Assembly (NCBI RefSeq): GCF_003369915.1
Contig: NW_022881625.1
Location: 3,410,001 to 3,474,000 of the forward strand
Source: Drosophila miranda
Lineage: Eukaryota; Arthropoda; Insecta; Diptera; Drosophilidae
DNA length: 64,000 nucleotides
Reading direction: 5' to 3'
How positions within the stretch are numbered: position 1 is the first letter of the stretch; each line of letters starts with the position of its first letter. Under the pieces are notes generated by a model, which worked only from the letters and a program-made list of their open reading frames with translations, searched no databases and was not told where the DNA came from. This document shows, in pieces, positions 48,001 to 58,764 of this stretch. The translations under genes and the position numbers were made by a program.

Positions 48001-49497
48001 AATATGAGGATTATTATATTCAGAATCAGATTTTGTTTAAGGATCCGGATAAGGAGCTTATCGTAGTACCAGCTCAGTTGGAAAATGAGATTATATCAAT
48101 AGCACATAAGCAAGGACATTTTTCAGTTAAAAAGACACAAGATATCATTGAAAAGTCGTATTATATTCCGAAGTTAAAAGACAAAGTATGGCGCGTAATA
48201 AATAGTTGTGTCGAGTGTATCATTGTCAATGAAAAGACAGGAAAACGTGAGGGTTATTTGCAACCAATAGACAAGGGTGATAGGCCGTTACAAACGTATC
48301 ACATTGATCACGTTGGACCAATGGAAATGACTAAAAAACAGTAAAATTATATACTCGTTGTCGTTGATGGATATTCTAACTTTGTTTGGTTATATTTTAC
48401 ACGTAGTACAGGCGTTGAAGAGGTCGTTAAGTGTTTGGAAATTCAGGGGACTAGTTTTGGTAATCCGAACAGAATAGTGACGGATAGGGGTGCAGCGTTT
48501 ATGTCCAATTTGTTTCGTGAATATTGTGAGAGAGAGAAAATACAGCATTTAATGATTGCCACAGGCGTTCCACGTGGGAATGGTCAAGTCGAAAGTATGC
48601 ACAAGATAGTGGTGCCTATGTTGTCGAAATTGTGTCAGGGTAATTCCGGTAGTTGGTATAAGCATCTAGGAAAAGTACAGCAAATGATCAACAGTGTTGA
48701 GCCGCGAAGTACCAAGGTAACACCTTTCAAGATATTGACTGGGCTAGACATGCGTATAGGAATGGATCCAAAAATAAAAGAAATATTGGAAGAATCACTT
48801 ATCGAAGAGGTGAACAAGGACCGCGAAAAAATTAGAAAGGAAGTAGTTGAAAACATTGCACGGTTACAGCAGGAAAACAAGAAGAGTTTTGACTTAAAAA
48901 GGAAACTAGATAGACAGTATGAGGTTAATGAGCTAGTAGCTATCAAGCGTACTCAGTATGGTACTGGATTAAAGCTAAAAGGAAAGTATCTAGGGCCGTA
49001 TAAGGTGGTTAGGGTAAAGAATCATGGAAGGTACGAAGTCGAGAAGATTGGGGATACTGAGGGTCCCTATAAGACCTCTACAGTTTCAGAATATATGAAA
49101 CCTTGGCTAGACCCATCCGAGGCGAATGGTCCGTCAGGACAGCCGAATGGAGGAAACGAAGGAAAGAGAGAGACACGAAGCGGTCGTGTTTACGTCGTGT
49201 CGTCGGGATAGAGCAGTAATCGGCTCTGAGAGAGCCGATAGCAAGAGAGAGAGATTAGTCAGTTGTCAGTTCAGCCACGCATCAGACGTACACGCATATA
49301 ATTAGTCACAAACATACTTGTAAAACTTGGAGCTGTTATAATTTTAAGTCCAACATACTTATCAAATAAATGTTACTCGTTGCCATCAAGCAACTTAAAC
49401 TACTACATGTATACTATATATTTACCAGCGGACTGCTGACAGAGAGGGCTGCTTCTCGCGCCTTAATTATAGATAGACCGCTGCGCACTTTCAACAT
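42082..49497 (-). CDS. CYP12-family mitochondrial P450, copy E (all exons open; LTR element in intron 1)
   Basis: Exons 49497-49426, 43820-43333, 43272-42825 and 42768-42082. Each exon has exactly the length of its counterpart in copy C, with no stop or frameshift, so 564 residues are open. It has the same landmarks as copy [25 protein letters not shown]. Intron 1, normally 64 bp, holds a 5537-bp Ty3/gypsy element in the opposite orientation, flanked by the 4-bp duplication TGTA. Donor (49425-49421) and acceptor (43822-43821) are intact. Whether the enlarged intron is spliced or blocks expression cannot be told from sequence. Amino-acid changes from copy C are few (for example KAREAAL in the leader). 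Confidence 0.88.
43871..44130 (+). repeat. 5' LTR
   Basis: 260 bp, TGTAGGAAAC to ACTACTACA. It differs from the 3' LTR at three sites: the third base, one T/A near 43915 and one T/G near 44003. A purine-rich stretch (AGGAAACGAAGGAAAGAGAGAGA) lies just inside the LTR. Confidence 0.92.
44134..44147 (+). promoter_or_regulatory. Primer binding site (tRNA-Pro type)
   Basis: TGGGGGCTCGTCCG starts 3 bases after the LTR end and equals the first 14 bases of the proline-tRNA primer site well known from murine retroviruses. It is expected to prime minus-strand DNA synthesis. Confidence 0.8.
44217..44664 (+). repeat. 151-bp tandem repeats in the LTR-element leader (about 2.9 copies)
   Basis: Units begin at GCTAGAGCTACAAGGAG, positions 44220, 44371 and 44522. 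Each ends with GTTGTTGTTG-type runs. The third unit is slightly shorter and more diverged. They lie between the primer site and the gag start; a packaging or translation role is possible but not shown. Minus-strand frames through it are repeat shadows. Confidence 0.9.
45093..49211 (+). pseudogene. Gag-Pol polyprotein with one in-frame stop
   Basis: Start ATG 45093 ([17 protein letters not shown]). Residues 1-45 resemble a SAP-type helix pair. The capsid part is followed by two CCHC knuckles (about 269-302), a protease with DTGA (about 353-356), and an RT with [18 protein letters not shown] and YMDD (about 679). RNase H has TDAS (about 818) and YDLEVLAI, and the integrase zinc part has H..H..C..C (about 1005-1045). 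A TAA at 48342-48344 interrupts the integrase just before its catalytic core; the same frame continues to 49211 with DGYS, TDRGAAF and NGQVES. The RT also lacks about four residues of the usual VPFGL..SPAVF region (here VPYTPAVF), so it is probably inactive twice over. Confidence 0.88.
49148..49407 (+). repeat. 3' LTR
   Basis: 260 bp beginning TGGAGGAAAC and ending ACTACTACA, followed by the duplicated TGTA (49408-49411). The gag-pol frame runs 64 bp into it. No separate polypurine tract is seen directly upstream; the purine-rich run lies inside the LTR. Confidence 0.9.
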
Positions 49498-50099
49498 TTT
49501 GCTTGTTAGGAACTTAATTCATTCACTGCCAGAGCTATACTGCTAAATCATTCCATTAGCTAGCTATTTGAAAGGCCTGCGAGAGCTTTGTTGCAAAAAG
49601 AGCTGACCGATAACAGAGCACAAACAGAACAAGAGAGAGAGAGAGTGCCAAAACACGTTCGCGGGAGCGTGCGAATGCCAAACAGAAATAATTGTAAACA
49701 TTTGCCATATTTTTTTAATATAGACTGCTATTTGATCGACTATGTTATACCTTCTACGGAATATTTAGGAATATAGTATTATGATGGATCTGACTCTCAA
49801 TGAAATGAAACAAATAAATCGCCATAATTATGGCAGAAGATTTGTTGGCGAAATTTAATTTATTGCAGCATGGAATGGTCGGTAGACTGCCGAAAGTTTT
49901 GGGCCTGATAATAATATAAACAAGCTAATCTTTAGCGCTTTTTTATATCTTGTTATTTTTTTTTTTGGTTCGGTTGTCCTTCTTGAAGGTAATTTAATTT
50001 TTATTGGGCCAACATTGAAAATAAATGAAACAGAGATAAACAGATCAAGGTACAAAAAATGAAATCAAACATAAAACGCAAATAAAAACTCCAATAATT
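49498..50099. other. CYP12 copy E upstream region and PRC1 copy 4 3' UTR
   Basis: GA tract at about 49631-49648, then the Helitron-free spacer (empty site near 49940-49966), then the PRC1 3' UTR with a minus-strand AATAAA near 50001-50006. No gene. Confidence 0.55.
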
Positions 50100-52186
50100 T
50101 CATCGTGGATTCGGCCACATGCGACTTTCACGTGGCGATGGGAGCTTCAATTGATTGCCAAATCGAGGCCTCTCCTCCTGATTGACCGCCTGCTTTGACG
50201 GTGTGTTGGCGGCCGACGCCACCGAATTGTGGTTTACGAGCACAGCCACGCGATTGCGCTGACGCCGACGGGCAGCACTGAGGAGCGACTCGTGGGCACC
50301 AATTCTTCATAAGAGATCCCGGCTTCGCGGTCATTTTCAGTGGTCTAATCGGTCATATACTCGGAATCGCTGGGCGATCTTGTATCCGGCACCGCTGATT
50401 TTGTGCGTGGCTTCTTGTTCGAGCGTGTGCCAATGCTGCGTCTGCCCAATCCCCCGCTGCGACGCAATATGTTGTCCAGGACGCGGACCCGCTTTAGTGG
50501 CGACTTGGACGCCTTCAGCTGGCTGTTGGCCAGCCGCTGTGCGGTAGACGGCGACGGGCGAATCGAATTCAGAGAGCTCATGAGGCTGCGCTTGGCGTTG
50601 GGAGTCCGATACCCGAAGAGCTGGCGGCTGCTGATGGATTCAGTCGCTTGTGCAGATTCCCAGTGCTCTTGGTCATATTGGGAGTGATCAGCTGGATTGT
50701 TGGGGTCTTGCGCAACGACATTGTCGAGGTCGACATTGAGGACATGTTCTTCAAAGTTCGGGGCGTGCGAGGGGCCGTTGAACCGGCAGTCGGCGGTGGC
50801 ATCATCAATTTGCTGCTGCTGCCCGTCCTCGTGGTGGGCGGGGCCTTCTTGCGGGCCGAGCTCTGCTTGGCCTGCCGATAGTTCTCCCATTTGCCAGCCA
50901 TCAGCTCCAGTATGTTCTCGCCATAAACCAGAAACGGCCATGCGATTGCACCTCATAGGCGTGCACCAGTTCAGTGATCTGCTGCTCAATCTTGGGCAGC
51001 TTCGAGGTGATGGCCTTGCGTTCCTTTTCCTCTTTAAGGAACTGGCCGCCACGATTGTTGAAACGATTCGGCTCGTTGGCCTTTGCCTCTAGAGCCTGCA
51101 TGCGGGACCAAAGTTCTGCACGGCTCTCGTACAGATCGAAAACCTCCTTGCTGCACGTGTAGAAGCTCTTCAGATCATCCAGTTCCAGCTCGTGCAGCTC
51201 CAACAGGTCTTCGTTATAATACTTATTGTAGTAGTTGGAGAAACGCTTGCGCTCCTGCTGGCTCTTGAGCGTTAGATCCACCACTTGCTTATCTCGACGC
51301 GCAGCTGCTCGATGAACGTCTTGAGGTTCTGGCTGCGCAGTGCCTGGCAGCGCTGCAGCTCCGAATGGAGGATGTCATAGGTGCGCTGCGTATTCTCGGT
51401 GCACTCGCGCACTCGTCGCATGGCGCTCTCGTCCGTCTCCTGGAGGCGATCCCACAGCACGTAGATCTTCTCGCGCATGTCATGGATTTTGGAGCGCAGC
51501 TCCTGGATCTGCTCGGCATAACTGTTGCGCATCTGCCGCAGCCGCTCTAGTGTCTCTGGTGTTAGATTGTGGCTCAGATCGTTCAGTAGGCGATCCTCTG
51601 CATCGGTCTGGGGCATCAGCTCGAGCATCTTCATGTCATGCTTTATGGCCTTGCGCAGCTGGTCCAGCTCCGTCTGGCGCACTGCGCGCTGAGAGCGCAG
51701 GTTGTCGAGATGGTCGCGAAAGCCGTCCATCTCATCGGGCAGGGGCAGCGGTCCGCCAGTAGAGGGAGCGGCAGTGCGCCCAGCTCTTCGCAGAGCTGCT
51801 CCTGCTGGAGCAGCAGCTCCCCGATCTCCGCCGACGTTTCGAGAGCTCCTCGCGCAGATGCTCAATGCTTTTGTCCAGCTTCAGCTGCCATATGATCAGT
51901 GGCACATCGTCGGGCCTCTGACCAATGTCAACCGTCTCATGGAGGAGTCGGGTGAGGTCGCTGGCCTCGGCTCGGAGCGCGGCTATGTCATCCAGGATGG
52001 CCGCCTGCTTCTCCGCGACTCGGTCAGCAGATCCGTATAGAAATTATCCGCGTGCGCCTTGAGTTTGTGCAGAAAGTCCTCGCATGTCTGCGGCTCGAAC
52101 ATGAGGGACCACAATGAATGGAGCTGCTCCACATGCTCGCCAGTCATCTCAAGGATCTCTCCCTTGATGGAGGTTGGGCCAACCAT
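50100..52186 (-). pseudogene. feo: PRC1/MAP65 (fascetto-like), copy 4 (multiple frameshifts)
   Basis: Full length in extent: ATG 52186 (MVGPTSIKGEILEM) to the stop near 50100. Family features (YVLWDRLQ, NRFNNRGGQFLKEEK) are present. Breaks: one base missing at each of about 52012, 51831, 51752, 51278 and 50937, each within a doubled or tripled C or G; TAG in MTDETT (about 50346-50348); and two short deletions near 50240-50262. The pattern of homopolymer losses could partly be consensus error; the TAG and the multi-base deletions cannot be explained that way. Confidence 0.85.
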
Positions 52187-52361
52187 AGCCAATAGGAATG
52201 ATTCTTGTATTCGCGAATGGAAGGAATTTATGTGATGTGTGCAGGATTTCGATTGCACAATGTGTTGCTCAAGGAAAATGCCTTCGCACAGATAAGTGAC
52301 GCCTCTCGTGTTGGCACAAATTGCACAATGAAAATTTTGTATGCTTGATTTGCCTCATGCC

Positions 52362-52842
52362 TCAAAGCACAAAACAAGTTGATTCTGATTGACGTGCGGC
52401 CAAAAAAACACCTACTTTATATGCAAATAAGTTCCTTCAAGGTTTCCAGTTGTAAAGATAATTTAGGATGAGAAATGTGTTTACTGTTGGGCAAATTGAT
52501 CAGGGAGGAGCGGAAAGCGTTCTCCGTGGGATGATTGAACTCGATGCTAAAGTTCCGAATGAGTCGAGCGATGCCCAGCTCGAGCTCCATGTCCACGATG
52601 CGCTTTCCAACGCACATCCGGGGTCCAAATCCGAAGGGCAAGAACACAAACGGATTCTTCAGCTTCAAGTCATTTGCCGGCATTGCCCGTTGGAGTCTGT
52701 GGCTTTACGAATCCAACGTTCTGCAGGAACTCAGCAGCCTTGGGAAGTGCTCCTCGCTTGATAGCAAGCTCAGGGGAACCATCGACACACAGGTACCAGC
52801 TGGCACTTGGTATCCGCTCAAAACGCTGTCCCGATTGAGAAA
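52362..52842 (-). pseudogene. CYP12 copy F, exon 4 fragment
   Basis: Corresponds to the last 480 bp of exon 4, including [10 protein letters not shown] (about 52590-52620). Single-base losses occur near 52420, 52445, 52679, 52723 and 52744. At 52842/52843 it is joined to the 5' flank of the second CYP12 paralogue in the opposite orientation, an inversion join. Confidence 0.85.
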
Positions 52843-53698
52843 CTTTAAACATGTAAAACCTACAAACATAAACATCAATAAGGCTCTGAATTGTTGACAG
52901 GAAAGCTTACCTTTCCCAACAATTGAAGTGTTCATATCTCTTGGTAAGTGCTGTAGAACCTGTATATAATTGTTTACCAGCAAATTTATAATCAGTTGTG
53001 CAACTGATTAGATATCATATTTGCAAGTCATCATGATACTCAAACATTTCTAGGGAATGGTGGGGTATATTTTATTTGACTTCGTTTAAAAAATGGAAAA
53101 AAAATCCTATAGAAAATTGATTCCCTTAAAAGTTACAAATCATTTGTGCGTTAAACATGGCGATGGAATAGCTATTAAAAATATCGATAAACTGAACTTT
53201 AATTCCTGCACATCAAAAGTAATTCCATATTACTTATATTATGATTATACGAATGATTTTTTCATCACTTTAATCAATTCCTGCAATGATTTCATTGGCG
53301 TAATATTTATGCGAACTTTACCAAATCGCCTTTCTGCGCCTCAGTTGAGTTTTTTGTTGCAGACGAGTTAAGATCATAGAAAAGGCAAAAATATGTTGAA
53401 AATCCGTAGTGGAATTGCCGTAGCTCACAAGCAAGTGGCGCCGTCTCTTTTCAGTGGAGGATAGAAGCTGGCAATGATTTGGTATGTAAAATGCCTCAAT
53501 ACCGATCATTTCCAGCGCCGGCAGACCACAGCTGCTGCAGCTCTAACCCGAGACGATGCAGAGTGGCAGCAGGCGCGTCCCTTCAGGCAGGTGCCTCGGG
53601 CCAATTTGATATCTCTGATTCCAAAATGTTCATGCCAGGGGGTAAATATAAGAACAAGGACCTTGCGGAGTTGATAATGGCCATGCGCGAAGACTATG
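52843..53698 (+). pseudogene. CYP12 second paralogue, 5' fragment, copy 2
   Basis: Repeats 2855-3703: flank, exon 1 from ATG 53393 (MLKIRSGIAVAHKQ) with the same 12-base loss of the splice donor, then exon 2 from RRQTTAAAA, cut at 53698 by the same join to the R1-like element. The shared donor deletion and junction prove a common origin with the copy at 2804. Confidence 0.85.
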
Positions 53699-53860
53699 TC
53701 GTGTCTTCCGATCTATGGGTCTCGGCACCCGGTGAGAGCGCAACTCCACGAGGAGCCTAGCGGCTCTCCCGCGTAACGTTTGGGTATCAACCTCAATGTG
53801 CAGCCTTGGAACTGCACAACCCGTGGTACCGATCTTAAGGACTCAGCTCGATCCTCCCTT

Positions 53861-56800
53861 TTAGCCCCGACCGGCCTGGATAGGGAATCCACCCATCCGT
53901 GCGCCGCTTTGCGCGTTCAGCAGCTGCTGTCGCCTGGAGAACGCCAGTCCGGCGAACCCGTCGAGAGTCCGCATTCTCTCCTGAGAAGCCGTCACATCGG
54001 AGAAGGTCCAGTCGCCATCCGTGTACTGCACTCCAAGTCCATCGAGGTCTCGCAAGTCTGCATAGAGGGGACAAGCACATAGGAAGTGCTGCCAATCCTC
54101 GCGTTCTGCGCCGCATAGACATGCTGGCGTGTCGCTAAGGCTTCTTCCATGCAGAAATGCATTGAGCGATCCGTGGCCCGTCAGCAGGAACCCAGCGCGC
54201 AGCGTGAAGCAAACCTTCGTTTCCTGTAGACGAAGCCTGCGTTCGGGATGAAGCGGTGCGTCACCCGACCTGGGGAGTCACCATCATCCCATCTGCGTTG
54301 CCACTCGCACAACAGGCCTTCGTCTAGTCGAGCCATCTTCTGCTTCCAGCTAAGATTTGCCAAATCTTCGCCGTACAGCCAATCGCTCTCCTCCAGCGGG
54401 TAGTCACGCTTTAGTTTGAAGCTGATTTCCAGGCGTCTGGCAACCAGATCAAACGGGGGGGCTCCAGCTAGTACTTGCAGCGCCATGGTGGACACTGTTC
54501 GGCATACCGGTAGGCATCCAATCAGGATGATCCTTTGGCACGCAAGCAGATGCCTCCTGGCAACCACTTGCGTCGTCGTCACGACAGACCAAACCGAGGC
54601 ACCAAATAGTGCGCAGGGCACCATGAGTCCGGCATATATTGTCCGCTTTGCGCGGGACTGAGTCCCCAGTCAACCCGCAGTACGCGCGACAATGCCCCTA
54701 CGACTCCGGTCAGCTTATCACGCAAGCCGTGATGTGCGGGAGAAAACTCAACCGCTCGCCGACCGTGATGCCCAGGTACCGATACTTGCGCTTATATGGC
54801 AGGCTTGCTCCAGCAAACCGTACCACTGGCGGCCGTCTAAGTATGCCTTTGAGCAGCATGATCGCCGTCTTGCTAGTTGAAACGGCAACGCCGACTTCAA
54901 CTCCCCAAGCGCCTACGATGGACATTAACTCACCTCCTTTTTGTTCGAGCTCTGATCGGCATTCCCTTCGATGAGGAGGCGCAAGTCGTCAGCATACGCG
55001 CTGAGCGCACCAAGGGCTCTAAGCGCTGGAGCAACACGTCCATTAAGATGTTCCATATAAATGGACCACTTATGGACCCCTGCGGGCAACCTCGTGTCAC
55101 CGAACAGTGGCTACTGACGATGCTCGCACTCCGGCCGGAGAAGAAACTTCGCCACAAGCTTGCTTCTCGGCATCCCAGCTCAAGGAGGCGGCGTAGTGCA
55201 GCATTTCACTCGACGTTGTCGAAGGCTCCCTTGAAGTCCACGAAGACTCCGAGCACGTATTTCGACCGGCTGGCCGAAACAGTACTCACGACGTGTTTCC
55301 AAGCATCCTCCACACAACGTCCTTGGCGAAAGCCAAATTGCCATCTGCAGCCATCCGGAATGGTGTCCTTCAGACGATTCACCATGATGCCTCAAGCACT
55401 TTGCCCAGCACTGGCAACAGACAGATACCCCGATATGAGGTAGGATCGGTCCGGTCCTTATCGGGTCCCTTCAGAAGTGGAACCACCCTAGGATGCTTCC
55501 ATTCCGTTGGGAAATACCCTGTCTCCAGGCAGCGGGAATACATCGCTGTCATGTGCTGAGGGATGGCACGCCACAATGCCTTGCAAATGGCACCTGTGAT
55601 GCCGTCCATGCCGGGAGAGAGTCTGCTCTTCAACCTGGCGACGCATGCATCAACCTCGAAAGCTTCGAGGGCTGGTGGAGCCTCGATCGGGATGGCAATG
55701 TGTGCATTCGACTCCGCAACAGGAAAGAAGTTGCAAAGGAGCACACCCGCACAGTCGCGCCATGTTGCGACCAGCCTACCATCCGTACGAAGGCATCCAA
55801 TCTCCGCGCTCTTTTTGCGGCCTCGGCAAATCCTGTAGACGTGCCCCCATGGATCATCTCTGTTCTCTCCCACGAAGCGTCGCCAGTTGTCTTCCTTCGA
55901 TCTCAGGATGAGCTTCTTGTACTGCGCTGAGAAGATCCTCAACGCGAGCACAAGTTCCTCTGCTGCGTCGGTCTCGTGCCGACGAGCGTCCTGGAGCCTT
56001 CGCCTCAGTCTCCTGACCTCTCGGCGTTTGGAGTGTAGTTCGGCAGTCCACCAAACTACTTTTCTCGCGGCTCTCGGTGTGCTGCGTCCCAGCACTCTGT
56101 CGCACACACTGTGCACTACAGAGCGCAGTGCAGACACTTGGTTGTCCAACGGCGATTCGGCGGTGTCTTCCGGTAATTCGGCTGTCTCCCTTACCACTTC
56201 CTCCTCGAACAATCGCCAGCGCGCATTGGAAAGCTTCCAGGACGGCACAGGAGCAATGGGCTCAACTGCGTCGTTCGGGTCAGTCGTCACCACAACATGG
56301 ATCATGTTGTGATCGCTGGTGTCCCATTCCTTCACTTCCCAATCGTATGTGGCCCACATAGTCGCAGCTTGGTTGACGATTGTCACATCGATATCGCTTT
56401 GGCCTCTACGGTTATCGAATGTAAACACCCGACTGGCTTCATTGAGCACGCCGGCTCTCATCTCGGTTATCCACTCAGACAGCAGCTCACCCCGTGCATA
56501 GTTAGCTTGCCCCCGATTATGTCCGGAGAGCTTGCTAAACCACGCTGGGGATACTGCGTTCGCGTCGAGCCCAAAGATGACAGGAGTGCGGCTGCCCAGC
56601 AGCAGCACCGCATCTAAGTACCTGAGGTACGGCGCCAAGTCGGTGTCGAATTGGCAGTACACGGAGCATAGGAAGATTGAGCCGAATCTTCCCGTAACTC
56701 TGACGCATACTCCAAAATCCGTGGTAAGGGATCCATTGGCATGCAGATGGCGTTTGGTTCGTCGACGATGATAGCAGCTTTTCCTCGGCGGTCCTGGAAT

Positions 56801-56958
56801 ACTCGCATTCCAGAAGGAAGGCCGGTAATCCGCCCTGCTCCATCGACGTACGGCTCCTGGACCAGTGCGAACTGACGGCCAGAGCTGCGCATGATGGCTC
56901 CGAGTTCCATCACAGCCGCTCGGCCACGGCCACAATTAGCTTGGATGAAGCTAAACAT
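53861..56958 (-). pseudogene. R1-like ORF2 (endonuclease-RT), copy 3
   Basis: ATG 56958 (MFSFIQANCGRG), about 1030 codons in extent. Endonuclease: LVQEPYVDG, VIFGLDANAVSP and SDHNMIHV. RT: GICLLPVLGKVLE, FGFRQGR and YVLGVFVDF. The C-terminal CLCGAE..H..CAC knuckle is followed by YADLRDLDGLGV, in frame here but not in copy 1. A 518-codon stretch (56935-55379) is continuous. Breaks near 56730, 55390, 55080, 54950, 54730, 54650 and 54210 prevent a full protein; the YADD region is shifted. Confidence 0.85.
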
Positions 56959-58275
56959 TAATGTCTAGCTTGCACACTCGCCAGTACCGCTGCGTAGATC
57001 GGGCACGCCTCTGACAGCATGGAGTGTGCTGCAGGGTACCCCTTGAAGCGGCAGTTGCGGCAGTCCACGGGGTTGGGACACCGTGCAACGTTGTGGCCGT
57101 TCTGTCCACACCGGTGGCACACGTTCTCCTTTAGGCGACATTGCGACACCTTGTGGTCAAAGCCTGCACATCTGTGGCAGGCGTATGTTCGGACCAAGGA
57201 GCGGCAGCGGCATCTAAACCACTTTATGTACACGCATTCGTGCAACGCCTCCTGTGCCTTCGCGTCGACCTCTAGCGTCACGTTGATCGGGGCGCCGTCG
57301 GTGACCGACCAGGGTTTACTGCCCAGGTGAACCGACTTTTTAAATTCCGCGGCAGTCGTGGTCTCCTCCAGGTTCTTCGCCAAGAGCTCCTCCATGAACT
57401 CATTAGGTGTGATCGACGTGTCCACGTCATACACCACGACCTGAGGCTTGGTCTCCGGCCTCTTCTTGACCACCAGTCCTGCTTCGGTGAATTTGCTGCT
57501 GGCCACTACCTTCCTCAGTTCGCTCACTGAAGGGGTGCGAATAATCGCTCCTCCGCTCTTCAGCTCGCGAACCTCGTGGGCGCGGACTCCAAGTGCCGGC
57601 ACCACGGTCTTCTTTACTCGCTCCACAAGCTCCTTGCTGGTGTCCTCCGGGTTCTTGCTCCTTATTAGAGCAGACCAGGTATCCCTCTAGGCCTTGGGAT
57701 CGGTGCAGCGACGGCGCTCGGTGCGGGCAGGCCTGGGAAGGCTGTCGCATACGCAGCGGTTGTGACGGCGGTGGTGCCCGTGTGGGCAGCAGCAGCGGGT
57801 CTCGGTGGAGGCGGCATCCTTGCCCTCTCCTCCAGGCGCACCTTTTCTCCAGCCAGGGCCATGACCAACTCGTCTTACCGGTTGGTAGCAACGAGGATTC
57901 CCATGGAAGCCTCTGGCGGCATCAGCCCCTTCAGCACAGCCTCGTTCACCGCCATCCTGATCGCAGACATTTCCGCGATGATGGCCGAGTGCCAGTTGCC
58001 GGGCATGTGGCAGCGGCAGCGGTGGTGGCAGCGGCAGCGGCAGCGCCAGAGGTGCCTGGAGCCTCCTCAAAGGGGAGCGATGGTGGCGGCGATCTCTCGG
58101 CAGGGATCGGCAGCTCTCCGGCTATCCCAATCCCAAGCCCGATCTTTTTGGCTCCCTTTTTGGCGGCTGAGGACTTCGGCCGACTCCGCCTGCGGGCGGG
58201 AACGCTCGACGACGAGCTCGCCCCTACACTAGCCAGGCTAGTGTCGCTGGCGTCGGCCTCCGTATCCACTTCCAT
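56958..58275 (-). pseudogene. R1-like ORF1 (gag), copy 3
   Basis: ATG 58275 (MEVDTEADASDTSL). The last 222 codons are in one open frame (57626-56958): an EVRELKSGG-type domain and three zinc knuckles (CHRCAGFDHKVSQC, CHRCGQNGHNVARC, CRNCRFKGY..H..C). The stop TAA at 56960-56958 shares its A with the ORF2 ATG (56958-56956), giving TAATG. Earlier parts are split by single-base changes near 57990, 57880 and 57650. ORF1 proteins of this clade bind element RNA. Confidence 0.8.
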
Positions 58276-58764
58276 GCCCGGCGAGTTGTGGCTCCCTCTA
58301 TTGGCGTGACTCGACACTAAACGGCACTAGTGGAGACGCGAACCAAAAGTCTCAGCGGAGACACGAACCGCAAGTTCTAGCGGAGACTAAAACCGACAGT
58401 TTTAGCAGGGACACCAACCGAAAAGCTCCGAACTCAGGCCAAAGCTTCGAACCAAAGCTTCGAACTCGAACGTGCTGACGAACTATTCCGACTTGTTGTC
58501 GAACTATTCGCACTTGTGGACGAACTAAGGTTCCGCACGTGGCTGTTTTTAGCGTTTATTTTACAAATATTAATTTGCAAATAGCTGCTCTGTTTTTTCA
58601 CCAAATTAACACGCGATTTCACTGGCGAACAGCGCGTGATCTCGCGGCAATTTTAATATATTTTCCACTTGGAAAAATCACTTTTTACTTTACTCTAACG
58701 ACGGTATAGCGGACCGCTTGAAAAACACGTCTGCTTCGAGTGGCAGTCAAAAAGCAACTGAGAG

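Larger units (their letters stand above)
43871..49407 (+). mobile_element. Complete Ty3/gypsy LTR retrotransposon (mdg3/blastopia-like)
   Basis: 5537 bp with two 260-bp LTRs that differ at three positions, a tRNA-Pro-type primer site, a long leader with 151-bp repeats, and one gag-pol frame with a single in-frame stop. It is flanked by TGTA on both sides. No envelope gene is present. Placement near mdg3/blastopia rests on the single gag-pol frame and the integrase tail style and is tentative; Ty3/gypsy itself is firm (PR-RT-RH-IN order). Confidence 0.92.
53699..58764 (-). mobile_element. R1-clade non-LTR retrotransposon, copy 3 (3' truncated)
   Basis: Same limits as copy 1: the 3' side cut into CYP12 exon 2, the 5' end at GTGGCATATCAGCAG. 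It is the best preserved of the three in ORF1 and in the endonuclease part. It carries a 35-bp segment at 54629-54663, bounded by GAGTCC on both sides, that copy 1 lacks and that breaks the RT frame. The 5' UTR (58320-58420) has short repeats of the AACCGAAAGT/GCGGAGAC type. Confidence 0.88.

Noticed and set aside
48342-48344. Programmed stop readthrough in the LTR-element pol
   Set aside because: The stop is TAA in the middle of the integrase, not at a gag-pol border, and the RT already lacks residues; decay is simpler.
43871-49407. Errantivirus/endogenous retrovirus with envelope
   Set aside because: Nothing but the end of integrase lies between pol and the 3' LTR; there is no env frame.
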